Shown here piece by piece: positions 1 to 8,742 of a DNA stretch of 36,339 nt. The first letter of the stretch is position 1. Each line of letters starts with the position of its first letter. A program made the position numbers and the translations under genes. The DNA comes from Candidatus Iainarchaeum sp. (GTDB taxonomy: Archaea; B1Sed10-29; WALL01). Location of the stretch: assembly GCA_021162685.1 (NCBI GenBank), contig JAGGYF010000036.1, forward strand, positions 1 to 36,339, given 5' to 3'. The notes under the pieces were generated by a model. The model ran no database searches. It worked only from the letters and a program-made list of their open reading frames with translations, and was not told where the DNA came from.

Positions 1-8
1 ATATAATT

Positions 9-599
9 GTGAGAGACGTTGTTTCAAGATTTGGGGCTGACTTTGAAACTGCGAAAAATCTTGCATATTATATGATAACAAATATTGGTACACCTTTTTC
101 TGAAAATAGTGTTGCAAGAGCACTAAGTTTGCATAACGAAACAGTTAAGAAGTATCTAAGATTTTTTGAAGAAGTTTTTTTGTTTTATTATGTTAGACAA
201 TTCTCTTGGAAAATAAAAACACAGCTGAAAAAAGATATGAAATGTTATGCAATAGACACTGGCTTAAGAAATGCTGTCTCGTTCAAATTCTCTGAAGATC
301 TCGGGAAATTGGCAGAAAATACAGTATTGATTGAACTGAAAAGAAGAGGCAAAGATGTTTATTTTTGGAAAGGAAAGAAAGAGGTAGATTTTGTAGTAAG
401 GGATAGAAAAGACTTGATTGCAATAAACGTGAGTTATGCAGATGAAATTCCAAAAAGGGAGATAGATGGATTATTGGAATTTAAGAAAAGGTATGGAAAG
501 AGTAAGTTAATAGTGATTACAAAGGATTTTGAGAAGAGGGATAAAAAGATAAAGTATGTTCCATTGTGGAAATGGCTGCTTCACTTGAGCGAGTTCTGA
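9..599 (+). CDS. AAA-type ATPase, C-terminal portion (DUF4143-like), 5'-truncated by window edge
   Basis: Frame is open to the window start. Pattern LAENTVLIELKRRGKDVYFWKGKKEVDFVV matches the C-terminal nuclease-like DUF4143 domain of archaeal AAA ATPases. Confidence 0.75.
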   Translation: MRDVVSRFGADFETAKNLAYYMITNIGTPFSENSVARALSLHNETVKKYLRFFEEVFLFYYVRQFSWKIKTQLKKDMKCYAIDTGLRNAVSFKFSEDLGKLAENTVLIELKRRGKDVYFWKGKKEVDFVVRDRKDLIAINVSYADEIPKREIDGLLEFKKRYGKSKLIVITKDFEKRDKKIKYVPLWKWLLHLSEF

Positions 600-656
600 T
601 AAATCAAATCCCGGCGGGAGCATTCATTTAAATAATGGCTATGTAAATAGTAGTGT

Positions 657-1487
657 ATGATAAAACCGTGGCTTCAACTTATACGGCCCTATAATGGGAT
701 AATGACTGCTATTGCTGTTGCAATAGGTTTTTTTGTCTCAAGCAGAACGATAAATGGATCAATGCTCATAGCAATGCTTTCTGCTTTTCTTATAATGAGT
801 GCGGGGATGATAATCAATGATTATTTTGACCTCCCAATAGACAAAAAAAGTAAACCGTGGAGGCCACTACCATCAAGAAAGATAAAAAAAGACGATGCCC
901 TTCTTGTTTCCATACTTCTGTTCTTAGGTGGGATCTTTTTATCCACTATGCTCAACAGAATTGCATTGTACATCGCTATAATCGCGTCTATATTTTTGTT
1001 GCTTTATGCAGCATCACTATCAAAAAAGGTGTTTATTGGGAACATGGTTGTTGCGTTCAATACTGCATTGACATTTATATTTGGGGAAGCAGCAGCAACC
1101 AATCAAATATTCTCAAAAGAACTTGGTGTGCTTTTCTTGCTTTCGTTTCTCTCAACAATTGCAAGAGAGATATACATGGACATCAGAGACATGAAAGAGG
1201 ATAGGAAGGTAAGGAGAACAGTACCAATAGAAATTGGCATGAAAAAGGCAGCATATATTGCATCGTTTTTTGTTCTGCTTTCTATCATTGCAAGCCCTCT
1301 CCCATTCATCGTAGGGTGCTTTGGTATATCATACCTTCTGATTGTAGGCATCGCAGATCTCTACTTTATCGTGATTATTGTAAAAGGGTTGAGGAACAAA
1401 AGGGCGAAGGCATTTGATTTTCAGGGAAAACACATGAAGATCGCACAGTTTATCGCGCTACTTGCTTTCATCATAGGTGCATTGTGA
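657..1487 (+). CDS. UbiA-family prenyltransferase (geranylgeranylglycerol-phosphate geranylgeranyltransferase-like)
   Basis: LIRPYNGIMTAIAV..NDYFDLPIDKKSKPWRPLPS and REIYMDIRDMKEDRK Asp-rich motifs, multiple TM segments. Confidence 0.88.
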   Translation: MIKPWLQLIRPYNGIMTAIAVAIGFFVSSRTINGSMLIAMLSAFLIMSAGMIINDYFDLPIDKKSKPWRPLPSRKIKKDDALLVSILLFLGGIFLSTMLNRIALYIAIIASIFLLLYAASLSKKVFIGNMVVAFNTALTFIFGEAAATNQIFSKELGVLFLLSFLSTIAREIYMDIRDMKEDRKVRRTVPIEIGMKKAAYIASFFVLLSIIASPLPFIVGCFGISYLLIVGIADLYFIVIIVKGLRNKRAKAFDFQGKHMKIAQFIALLAFIIGAL

Positions 1488-1541
1488 ACAAATGTTCAAT
1501 TTAGAGGATAACATTTAAAAAGATGTCCACATACAATCCTT

Positions 1542-2003
1542 TTGGGTGGGTCTATGACATCATATATAGACAGTGTGGATATTGCCATACTGCGCGTGCT
1601 TCTGAAAAACGCGAGGGCATCATTTAGAGAGATCGCATCAGAGGTTGGGATTGCTGTTGGTACAGTGCAGAATAGAGTAAGGAAAATGGAAAAGATGGGA
1701 GTACTACAAGGTTTTGAACCAATAATTGATTATAGCAAACTTGGATATGATGTTGATGCGATTATTGCACTGAAGATTAAGAGGGACAAGATAGAAAACA
1801 TAAGAAGAATGTTCAGAGAGACCCCGAATGTGATGAGCATGTATGAGGTCACTGGTGATGTTGATGTTTTTCTAAGGGTCAAGTTCAAGAGTTCATCAGA
1901 ACTAGCAGAATTTCTTATAAACAAGTTAAGCGAAGAATATGTTAAAAGCAGTGTAACATACACAGTATTGAGAAGGATGTCTAAGAAGGATTTGATACGA
2001 TGA
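1542..2003 (+). CDS. Lrp/AsnC family transcriptional regulator
   Basis: IDSVDIAILRVLLKNARASFREIASEVGIAVGTVQNRVRKMEKMGVLQGF wHTH plus RAM-like C-terminal domain. Start may be the ATG six codons... nearby 'MTSYID'. Confidence 0.88.
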   Translation: MGGSMTSYIDSVDIAILRVLLKNARASFREIASEVGIAVGTVQNRVRKMEKMGVLQGFEPIIDYSKLGYDVDAIIALKIKRDKIENIRRMFRETPNVMSMYEVTGDVDVFLRVKFKSSSELAEFLINKLSEEYVKSSVTYTVLRRMSKKDLIR

Positions 2004-3439
2004 TATTAAAGGATGATATCTTTGTCATACTAAGGGATACAGGAGAAGTTATGAAATGGTTTTCTGTAGCATTTTCTGTACCATTGCTGTATTCCGTACT
2101 ATTTGAACAAAATATCGGAATCATCTTTTCCTTCCTTGTTTCTATGATGCTGTGTTTTATCATTGGGTTTCTATTATACAGAACATTTAAAGTAAAAAGA
2201 GAGACCAGGAGAATGCATGCACTAGTCTCAGTATTCCTTGTTTGGGTTCTGATCTGTGTTGTATCTGCACTTCCCTTGTATCTCGGTGCTGGAAAGGGAT
2301 TTATTGACTCACTATTTGCAAGCACTGCATCAATAACAACAACAGGATTCAATATATTCACAGAGCAAGAAATGATTGCGCTCCCCCACTCAATAATCCT
2401 ATGGCTCAATTTTCTTTCATGGATAGGTGGTGCAGGTATAGTAATGGTTGCAATGGTAGGATTGCTAACAGCATTTGCAGAAGCAGGAAAACTATATGGT
2501 GCAGAGGGTAGGGCAGAGCGATTAAGACCTCATATAGTAAACACAACAAAACTTATATGGATGATATACGGTGCCCTAACGCTCATCGGTGTAATTTTGT
2601 TGTTGTTCTCTGGCATGAACCTTTTTGATGCAGTCAATTATTCTATGAGTGCGCTCTCAACAACTGGGTTTGGAACACATACAGATGCGTCAAGAGTCAT
2701 AAATCCATTCATTGAAATGACCCTCATGTTTCTGAGTATAATGGGAGCAATAAGCTTTGTTGCACACTATCATGTAATCTCAAAAGATAAATTAGCATAT
2801 TTCAAAGACAAACAGGTGCTTATGCTTCTAACACTTATAATTATAGGTACTGCACTGATTATCCCAAAACTTGTTGCCTATTATGGAACTAACGCCATAC
2901 GAATCGCACTATTCCATGTAGTAAATGCAGTGACATGTGGCGGATTTGAATATGTAGATATGAGTGCATGGATTGGAAACCTTGATTTCGTGCTATGGGT
3001 ATTCATAGGATTAATGTTCATTGGGGGTTCATCTGGTTCAACAACAGGAGGAATAAAGATTATCAGATTTATTGTTCTTCTCAAATCTGTATACTGGAAG
3101 ATAAAGCGGTTTATCTTACCAGAACATGCGGTATTTACAAAGGTTGTTGATGGCAGAAAGATAAAGGATAGCGACATAAACACAACGCTTTTCTTCACAT
3201 TTCTCTATGCACTATTCATATTCATTGGTGCAATGGTTCTAATGTCGTGTGGATACACAGCAACAGCAAGCTTCTTTGAGGTTGTGTCTGCGCAAAGCAA
3301 TGTTGGATTCACTGTTGGTATCATGAGTACATCTTCACCAGTGGTCGTAAAACTCATGCTTATCATAAACATGATCGTTGGAAGGTTAGAGATATTTCCA
3401 ATATTAGCATTTGCTGGTACTCTTCTGAAGATACGATAA
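2000..3439 (+). CDS. trkH: TrkH-family potassium uptake membrane subunit
   Basis: Repeated TTTGF / STTGFG / TCGGFE / SNVGFT selectivity-loop motifs and GGSSGSTTGGIKIIR. Overlaps upstream stop by 4 nt. Confidence 0.92.
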   Translation: MILKDDIFVILRDTGEVMKWFSVAFSVPLLYSVLFEQNIGIIFSFLVSMMLCFIIGFLLYRTFKVKRETRRMHALVSVFLVWVLICVVSALPLYLGAGKGFIDSLFASTASITTTGFNIFTEQEMIALPHSIILWLNFLSWIGGAGIVMVAMVGLLTAFAEAGKLYGAEGRAERLRPHIVNTTKLIWMIYGALTLIGVILLLFSGMNLFDAVNYSMSALSTTGFGTHTDASRVINPFIEMTLMFLSIMGAISFVAHYHVISKDKLAYFKDKQVLMLLTLIIIGTALIIPKLVAYYGTNAIRIALFHVVNAVTCGGFEYVDMSAWIGNLDFVLWVFIGLMFIGGSSGSTTGGIKIIRFIVLLKSVYWKIKRFILPEHAVFTKVVDGRKIKDSDINTTLFFTFLYALFIFIGAMVLMSCGYTATASFFEVVSAQSNVGFTVGIMSTSSPVVVKLMLIINMIVGRLEIFPILAFAGTLLKIR

Positions 3440-3479
3440 TAATATAAATTATCATGAGGTATGAATAGTTGGTGGGAGA

Positions 3480-4136
3480 ATGTACATTATAATTGTTGGA
3501 GCAGGGAGACTTGGTTATCACCTAGCAAAGACGCTTCTTGAAGAAGACCACGATGTTGTTATTGTTGACAAAAACGCAGATGTGTGTGCTGATTTATCTT
3601 CAGAGTTAGAATGTGTTGTTGTGCATGGTGATGGGACAAAGCCCCAGATATTGGAAGAAGCAGGTATTGCAGATGCAGATGCAGTTGTTGCACTCACAGG
3701 CCAGGACGAAACAAATCTTATTGTATGCTTGATGGGAAAACAGATGGGTGCTAAAACAGTTGCTGCTAGGCTTAGCCAGGTACACTATGATGAACAAATC
3801 CTGCAAAAACTCGGTTTGGACCTTGCCATCTACCCAGAGGCAGCCGCTGCTGGATATATCGCTGAACTCCTAACAAAGCCGAGGGTTTTGGATCTGGCAT
3901 TTATCGCAAGAGGAGACGCTGAGATAATAGAGGTTGAAGCATCACCTGACTCTTCTATTACTGGAAAACTGGTCAAAGACATAAAACTTCCAAGTGGTAC
4001 AGCAATTATTGCATTGTACAGAGGAAGCAACCTAATTATACCAGATGAAAGAACAGAGATAGGTTCCGGAGATAAGGTATTGGTATTAGCAAAAACAGAA
4101 AAGGTTGATGAATTGAAAAAACTGTTGGGGTTATAG
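3480..4136 (+). CDS. trkA: TrkA-type NAD-binding (RCK) potassium uptake regulator
   Basis: MYIIIVGAGRLGYHLAKTLLEEDHDVVIVDKN Rossmann start, TrkA-C at the end, adjacent to trkH. Confidence 0.92.
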   Translation: MYIIIVGAGRLGYHLAKTLLEEDHDVVIVDKNADVCADLSSELECVVVHGDGTKPQILEEAGIADADAVVALTGQDETNLIVCLMGKQMGAKTVAARLSQVHYDEQILQKLGLDLAIYPEAAAAGYIAELLTKPRVLDLAFIARGDAEIIEVEASPDSSITGKLVKDIKLPSGTAIIALYRGSNLIIPDERTEIGSGDKVLVLAKTEKVDELKKLLGL

Positions 4137-4137
4137 C

Positions 4138-4587
4138 ATGGACAAAATAGAATTCTTTGCTCAGGTTGGAAAATGGGTTGCAGTTAAGAAGATGAAAATT
4201 GATGAACACGTACAACCCATTGAAGTATGTAGGTTTTTGGTTTCAGTACATGAAACACTTGACAGAAAGATATGGGAATTCCTCTCGGATGATTTTGACC
4301 TGAAAGCATTGGAAAAGATCGCCGCAGATATCTGTGGTGCTGAGCTTACAAAAAAAGGTTGGCAGATAAAAGGCAGACTTTCTGAGGAGAAAATAAATCA
4401 GATATTGGCAAAACTGAAATCTCCAACTACATCAAAAGCGATCAACCAGATTGTAAAAAGTAAGAGGGGAAAAGAAATCGCCAAAACGTTTGTCACAAGA
4501 AAGGTACTAGAGATTCTTGGTTACCCAATAGAGCTGGAATCAAAACAAGTGGAGAAATACATAGATGAAAAACGATTGCAGGAATAA
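4138..4587 (+). CDS. Hypothetical protein, 149 aa
   Basis: Intact ORF 1 nt after the trkA stop. No family recognised by eye. Confidence 0.6.
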   Translation: MDKIEFFAQVGKWVAVKKMKIDEHVQPIEVCRFLVSVHETLDRKIWEFLSDDFDLKALEKIAADICGAELTKKGWQIKGRLSEEKINQILAKLKSPTTSKAINQIVKSKRGKEIAKTFVTRKVLEILGYPIELESKQVEKYIDEKRLQE

Positions 4588-4613
4588 TATTTTTATACAC
4601 GGAGATGAATAAA

Positions 4614-4738
4614 CTTCCAGCAAATAGTGGGGCTGTGGGGTAGCTGTGCAGCGTCCCTAGGGGAAACCTCTGCGGGTTTCCCCTGGCTACCCTGGGAAGC
4701 CCACCCCTTCCAGCAAACAATGGGGCTGTGGGGTAGCT
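4614..4738 (+). repeat. tRNA-Pro-associated element, copy 1: 32-nt leader+tRNA 5' duplication (4614-4645 and 4707-4738) flanking a ~61-nt structured insert
   Basis: cttccagcaaatagtggggctgtggggtagct versus cttccagcaaacaatggggctgtggggtagct (2 mismatches). Insert contains a 10-bp hairpin AGGGGAAACC/GGTTTCCCCT. Confidence 0.85.
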
Positions 4739-4794
4739 TGGTATCCTGCGGGCTTTGGGAGCCTGTGACCTGAGTTCAAATCTCAGCAGCCCCA
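4722..4794 (+). tRNA. tRNA-Pro(TGG)
   Basis: GGGGCTG/CAGCCCC acceptor, CGGGC-TTTGGGA-GCCTG anticodon arm, GAGTTCAAATCTC T-arm. Confidence 0.93.
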
Positions 4795-4830
4795 TTACTT
4801 AACAGCGTAGTTTTGTTGAGGAGCACCAAT

Positions 4831-4916
4831 GCAGGGGTTCCAGAGCCTGGTCAAATGGGCAGGACTTAAGATCCTGTGGCTTAGTGCCTACGAGGGTTCG
4901 AATCCCTCCCCCTGCA
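4831..4916 (+). tRNA. tRNA-Leu(TAA)
   Basis: GCAGGGG/CCCCTGC acceptor, CAGGA-CTTAAGA-TCCTG anticodon arm, long variable arm, GGGTTCGAATCCC. Confidence 0.93.
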
Positions 4917-5004
4917 CTGACCAAATTACATATGGTCGTTCGTAGTGTGGCATAAAGCCACACTATTAGAAATCATTGAAAGGAAGGGGTGTGGAATCCG
5001 AGGG
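4917..5004. repeat. Structured repeat family, copy A (short form)
   Basis: CTGACCAAATTACATATGGTCGTTCGTAG followed by a perfect 9-bp hairpin TAGTGTGGC-ATAAA-GCCACACTA, then TTAGAAATCATTGAAAGGAAGGGGT. Confidence 0.75.
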
Positions 5005-5095
5005 TACGCAAAGCGAAGCAAGGGAGTATATCCCCATAGTATGCTCTGCGCTTCGCATTGCGCAGGGGGAACCTGGGTTCCCCATAAAGGACGCT

Positions 5096-5250
5096 CTGAC
5101 CAAATTACATATGGTCGTTCGTAGCGTGGCAGCCTTTTTCCGCTTCAGGCGGAAAAAGCCTGGGGAAAGTATAATCATGTTCGCCCTGCCGGCGAACAAG
5201 GACGCCTTCGGCGTTTTATGCTTACAAAATCACACCATTAGAGGAGGGGG
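5096..5250. repeat. Structured repeat family, copy B (long form with three-hairpin cassette)
   Basis: Repeats CTGACCAAATTACATATGGTCGTTCGTAG from copy A, then cagcctttttccgcttcaggcggaaaaagcc..gttcgccctgccggcgaac..acgccttcggcgt, nearly identical to 36189-36274. Confidence 0.85.
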
Positions 5251-5306
5251 CTGCCTCCTAGTGATATCTTTCAGATTCCCGTATATCCTAGTTGAATGGT
5301 GATTTA

Positions 5307-5729
5307 ATGAAACAATATCCAGAAGTCACAGTTGGCGCGCTCATAGTAGACGAGAATGGTGAGATCCTACTCATACGCTCTCACAAATGGAGCAATAAAT
5401 ACGTGGTCCCTGGGGGCCACATAGAAATCGGTGAGACAATAGAAGAAACACTGAAAAGAGAGGTAAAAGAGGAGACAAACCTTGACATAGAGGTTGGGGA
5501 ATTCCTTGGTGTGCAGGAGAGCATATTTGATGAAACGTTTTGGAAGAAGGAAAGACATTTCATCTTTTTAGATTTTGTTTGCAGATTAAAACGAAAAAAT
5601 GAAATAAAACTAAACTATGAAGCACAGGAGTATATATGGATCAAACCAGAAAAAGCTCTTGAAATAGATGTAGAACCATACACAAAAAAAGCTATTGAGA
5701 GATATATAGAGGTAAGGGATAGAAAATGA
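5307..5729 (+). CDS. NUDIX hydrolase
   Basis: GGHIEIGETIEETLKREVKEETNLDIE Nudix box. Start set at the ATG 5307 (MKQYPEVTVGAL). Confidence 0.93.
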   Translation: MKQYPEVTVGALIVDENGEILLIRSHKWSNKYVVPGGHIEIGETIEETLKREVKEETNLDIEVGEFLGVQESIFDETFWKKERHFIFLDFVCRLKRKNEIKLNYEAQEYIWIKPEKALEIDVEPYTKKAIERYIEVRDRK

Positions 5730-6178
5730 GGGTTCTTCTGGTATATCATTCCCAGACAGGAAACACAAAAAGAATTGCAGAAGCTATTGCTAGTGGCATA
5801 GGAAAGGAATGCGTTGTTAAAAAAGTTAGTGAAGTAAAACCTGGTGACATAAAGAGATTTGATGTCATCGGATTTGGTACTGGTGTATACTTTGGAAAAC
5901 CTGGGAGGAGCATCGTTGAGTTCATAGAGAGATTACCGAAAGCTAAGAAAAGGGTCTTTGTGTTCGCTACATATGGCATAGGCTTCTTCGGAAAAAAAGC
6001 TATCAAAACACTTGAAACAAAACTTGAAGCAAAAGGTTTTACTGTTGGAAAGGCATTTGGATGTCTTGGTTTTGATAATTGGGGATTACTGAAAATAGTT
6101 GGTGGGATAAATAAAGGCAAACCAAATGAAGAAGACATAAAAAGAGCACATGAATTTGGGAAAGCATTACTGCCATAA
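5726..6178 (+). CDS. Flavodoxin-domain protein
   Basis: MRVLLVYHSQTGNTKRIAEAIASGI FMN phosphate-binding loop. 4-nt overlap with the Nudix gene. Confidence 0.88.
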   Translation: MRVLLVYHSQTGNTKRIAEAIASGIGKECVVKKVSEVKPGDIKRFDVIGFGTGVYFGKPGRSIVEFIERLPKAKKRVFVFATYGIGFFGKKAIKTLETKLEAKGFTVGKAFGCLGFDNWGLLKIVGGINKGKPNEEDIKRAHEFGKALLP

Positions 6179-6565
6179 CTCCTTTATCTTTCCCTGTATA
6201 TGCTGCTCTATACCAAATGTTTTGTCTGTGTTTGCTACCATAACCAATGCTGGCCATGGAACCCCCAAATCCCATGCAGCCCTCAATCTTCTGTGACCAT
6301 CTATAAGTATATCCTTGCCATCCTTTCTCAGAATAATCACAGGGGTGTTATAACCAAACTTCAATGCCTTTTTTATCTTGACAACAATCTCATCCTCTGT
6401 TATAATCTCCTGCTCACCTGGAAATGTGTAGTATATCTCTCCAATCTTCTTCCTGTCAAGCATCTCTTCCTTTTTTTCAAATGTTATATCAGGATATATC
6501 TTCTCATAGTATCTCAAAAGCTTATTGAAGAGCTCCCTTTCCTCATATGGCTGGATAAGTGGCAT
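6167..6565 (-). CDS. ParB/Srx-like N-terminal domain protein
   Basis: NTPVIILRKDGKDILIDGHRRLRAAWDLGVPWPALVM (DGHRRLRAA motif). Start set at MPLIQPYEE. Confidence 0.8.
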   Translation of the reverse strand: MPLIQPYEERELFNKLLRYYEKIYPDITFEKKEEMLDRKKIGEIYYTFPGEQEIITEDEIVVKIKKALKFGYNTPVIILRKDGKDILIDGHRRLRAAWDLGVPWPALVMVANTDKTFGIEQHIQGKIKELWQ

Positions 6566-6655
6566 GTACTCACCAGAAAAATAAATGCATATCTCCCTTA
6601 TAAGGATTGAGGCAAACATATATAAATAGCATTGCATTCAATTTTTTTGATTGAA

Positions 6656-6940
6656 ATGCCAAGTGAGGAAGAGGAAATCATCCAGCTTATCGCCCAGGAA
6701 CTTATGTCTGGGAAGAGCATAGATACTGTTGCTGGTGAATTGATACAAGCTGGTCTTCCCAGAGACGAAGCATACACTGTTGTAAATGCTGTTGCACAAC
6801 AATTGGCTGCTAGAGGTCGCGGAAGAGCGCCACCAAGAGGCGGGTATGCACCACCACCAAGAAGGCATGGCAGCATGCTAACATATTTGGTCATGATTGT
6901 GGCAATTCTAATTCTATTATACGTTATCATGTACAAGTGA
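6656..6940 (+). CDS. Small protein with helical N-domain, RG/P-rich linker and C-terminal TM (possibly tail-anchored)
   Basis: MPSEEEEIIQLIAQELMSGKSIDTVAGELIQAGLPRDEAYTVVNAVAQQLAARGRGRAPPRGGYAPPPRRH..LTYLVMIVAILILLYVIMYK. Confidence 0.65.
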   Translation: MPSEEEEIIQLIAQELMSGKSIDTVAGELIQAGLPRDEAYTVVNAVAQQLAARGRGRAPPRGGYAPPPRRHGSMLTYLVMIVAILILLYVIMYK

Positions 6941-6993
6941 TTTGAACAGACATAGTAACCAATTTATTTAATGCTGGCTAAAAACAATGCTGT

Positions 6994-7066
6994 GCCTCAG
7001 TGGCTCAGCCGGTAGAGCGCCACCTTGGTAAGGTGGAGGTCGAGGGTTCGAATCCCTCCTGAGGCT
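6994..7066 (+). tRNA. tRNA-Thr(GGT)
   Basis: GCCTCAG/CTGAGGC acceptor, CCACC-TTGGTAA-GGTGG anticodon arm, GAGGGTTCGAATCCCTC. Confidence 0.94.
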
Positions 7067-7068
7067 TA

Positions 7069-7087
7069 GGGAGGCCTTGTGCCTCCC
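7069..7087 (+). terminator. Hairpin immediately after tRNA-Thr(GGT)
   Basis: GGGAGGC-CTTGT-GCCTCCC, perfect 7-bp stem followed by GTTTG. Function unproven. Confidence 0.35.
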
Positions 7088-7223
7088 GTTTGTGGATTTA
7101 GGTTTTGATGAAACTTCACATTACACAACATCAGAAATACAGATGGTTTTATACCTCTCGTTGTATGATGTGCGTGAAAAGTTTCTTCGGATTCCGCCGA
7201 GGCTTTTCCAAGGGAGATTTGCT

Positions 7224-7613
7224 ATGAAAAAGTTTCTTGACAAAAACAATATAATAGCAGTTGTTGGTGCATCGCCCAACAAAGAGAAGTGGGGCTGGAA
7301 GATATTCACAAAACTACGGGAATCCGGATTTAAGGTATATCCAGTAAACCCAAAACATGAAAAGATTGATAATGCTAGGTGTTACCCAGACCTAAAATCG
7401 TTGCCTAAAAAACCAGATGTTGTTATAACCATTGTCCCACCACATATTACTGAGAAGGTTGTTGAACAGTGCAAAAAACTAGGCATAGAAATGGTGTGGA
7501 TGCAACCTGGCTCTGAATCAGAAGAAGCCATAAAATTTTGTAGAGAGAACGGTATTGAAGTAGTATATAATGCATGCTTTGTTGTTGATGGATTGAAAGA
7601 TATCTTCCAATAG
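7224..7613 (+). CDS. CoA-binding protein (YccU-type Rossmann)
   Basis: MKKFLDKNNIIAVVGASPNKEKWGWKIFTKLRESGFKVYPVNPK..VWMQPGSESEEAIKFCRENGIEVVYNACFVV. Confidence 0.9.
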   Translation: MKKFLDKNNIIAVVGASPNKEKWGWKIFTKLRESGFKVYPVNPKHEKIDNARCYPDLKSLPKKPDVVITIVPPHITEKVVEQCKKLGIEMVWMQPGSESEEAIKFCRENGIEVVYNACFVVDGLKDIFQ

Positions 7614-7648
7614 AAACCTTTTTAATGCCTTCTTGTCTATTTAGATAT

Positions 7649-8710
7649 ATGGCAGTTGATTTTTCCAACCTCGTTGTGATGTACTCAGGAATACCATGGG
7701 AAGAAGTAGGGTACACACTATTAACAATCATCATAGCGCTTGTAGCATCAAAGATAATATTTGTATTCATAAAGGGCACATTGGAAAAAATCGCTGGAAA
7801 AACAAAAACAACACTTGACGACATCCTTGTAAAGGAAATGGAGACACCTACACACCTCTTCGTAGTGCTCCTTGCATTATATCTCTCCTTGACAATCTAT
7901 CCAGGAATGCAAAGGTACTTCACGCAATTTGACATTCTCATACAAATATTGCTCATATTTGTTGTCGCATATGGAGTAACAAAAGCAGTTACTGCAACCG
8001 TACGTTGGTACATGCATGAGAAGCGTGGGAAAAAATACAAATATAATTACCTCATTGTAGTCAAGAAGATAATTAACGCAGTTGTGTATATCCTGGCCAT
8101 TATTATTGTTTTATCACAACTGGGCATTGAAGTAACTCCTTTGATCACATCACTAGGGATTGGTGGACTTGCTGTTGCACTTGCATTCCAAGACACCCTG
8201 GAAAACTACTTTGCTGGGATATATGTATCAACAGACAAAGGACTAGAAGTTGGAGATTACATCCAATTATCTGAAGGCATTGCTGGAACCATAAAAGAGA
8301 TTGACTGGAGAACAACAAAGATACAGACCTGGGATGGAAACCTAGTTATCATCCCAAACTCAAAACTTGCAGAATCCACAATAACAAACTACTTTAAACC
8401 TTCGTCCTCACTCCTCGTTCCAATTGATGTGCCCATTAGCTACAATATAAAATCAGACAAAGCGATCAGAGAAATAAAAAGGCTTGTGAGCAATGTAAAG
8501 AAGAAAGCACCAGATGTTCTAGACAAAAACTTTGAAGTTATTGTCAAGATAGACTCATTTGGGGAATCAAATATCATATACAAGGTAATAGTTAAAGTCA
8601 CAAATAGAAGCAATATGTTTAAATTTAAAGAGTTATTTAATGCAGAATTGGCTAGAGCATATGATTCTGGAAAACTTGCTGTAGATTATAACATAGTTAA
8701 AGTTTTGTAG
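7649..8710 (+). CDS. MscS-family mechanosensitive channel
   Basis: TSLGIGGLAVALAFQDTLENYFAGIYVSTDKGLEVGDYI and WRTTKIQTWDGNLVIIPNSKL are MscS signatures. Confidence 0.93.
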   Translation: MAVDFSNLVVMYSGIPWEEVGYTLLTIIIALVASKIIFVFIKGTLEKIAGKTKTTLDDILVKEMETPTHLFVVLLALYLSLTIYPGMQRYFTQFDILIQILLIFVVAYGVTKAVTATVRWYMHEKRGKKYKYNYLIVVKKIINAVVYILAIIIVLSQLGIEVTPLITSLGIGGLAVALAFQDTLENYFAGIYVSTDKGLEVGDYIQLSEGIAGTIKEIDWRTTKIQTWDGNLVIIPNSKLAESTITNYFKPSSSLLVPIDVPISYNIKSDKAIREIKRLVSNVKKKAPDVLDKNFEVIVKIDSFGESNIIYKVIVKVTNRSNMFKFKELFNAELARAYDSGKLAVDYNIVKVL

Positions 8711-8742
8711 CAATATCTTTTTTAACTGGTCGGTGTATAATT

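Noticed and set aside
857-1204. 115-aa ORF inside the UbiA-family gene
   Set aside because: Out-of-frame shadow of a clearly coding gene.
4493-4795. 100-aa minus-strand ORF
   Set aside because: Antisense to tRNA-Pro(TGG) and its upstream element; internal repeat (SYPTAPLFAG) merely reflects the DNA duplication.
4976-5302. 108-aa ORF (MKGRGVESEGTQ...)
   Set aside because: Runs through repeat copies A/B and strong hairpins. Its frame is broken in copy C (GEV-stop), so coding is unlikely.
7172-7240. Repeated gaaaagtttctt around the CoA-binding protein start
   Set aside because: Short, in-frame and easily due to chance; better read as an alternative upstream start or leader than as a repeat element.
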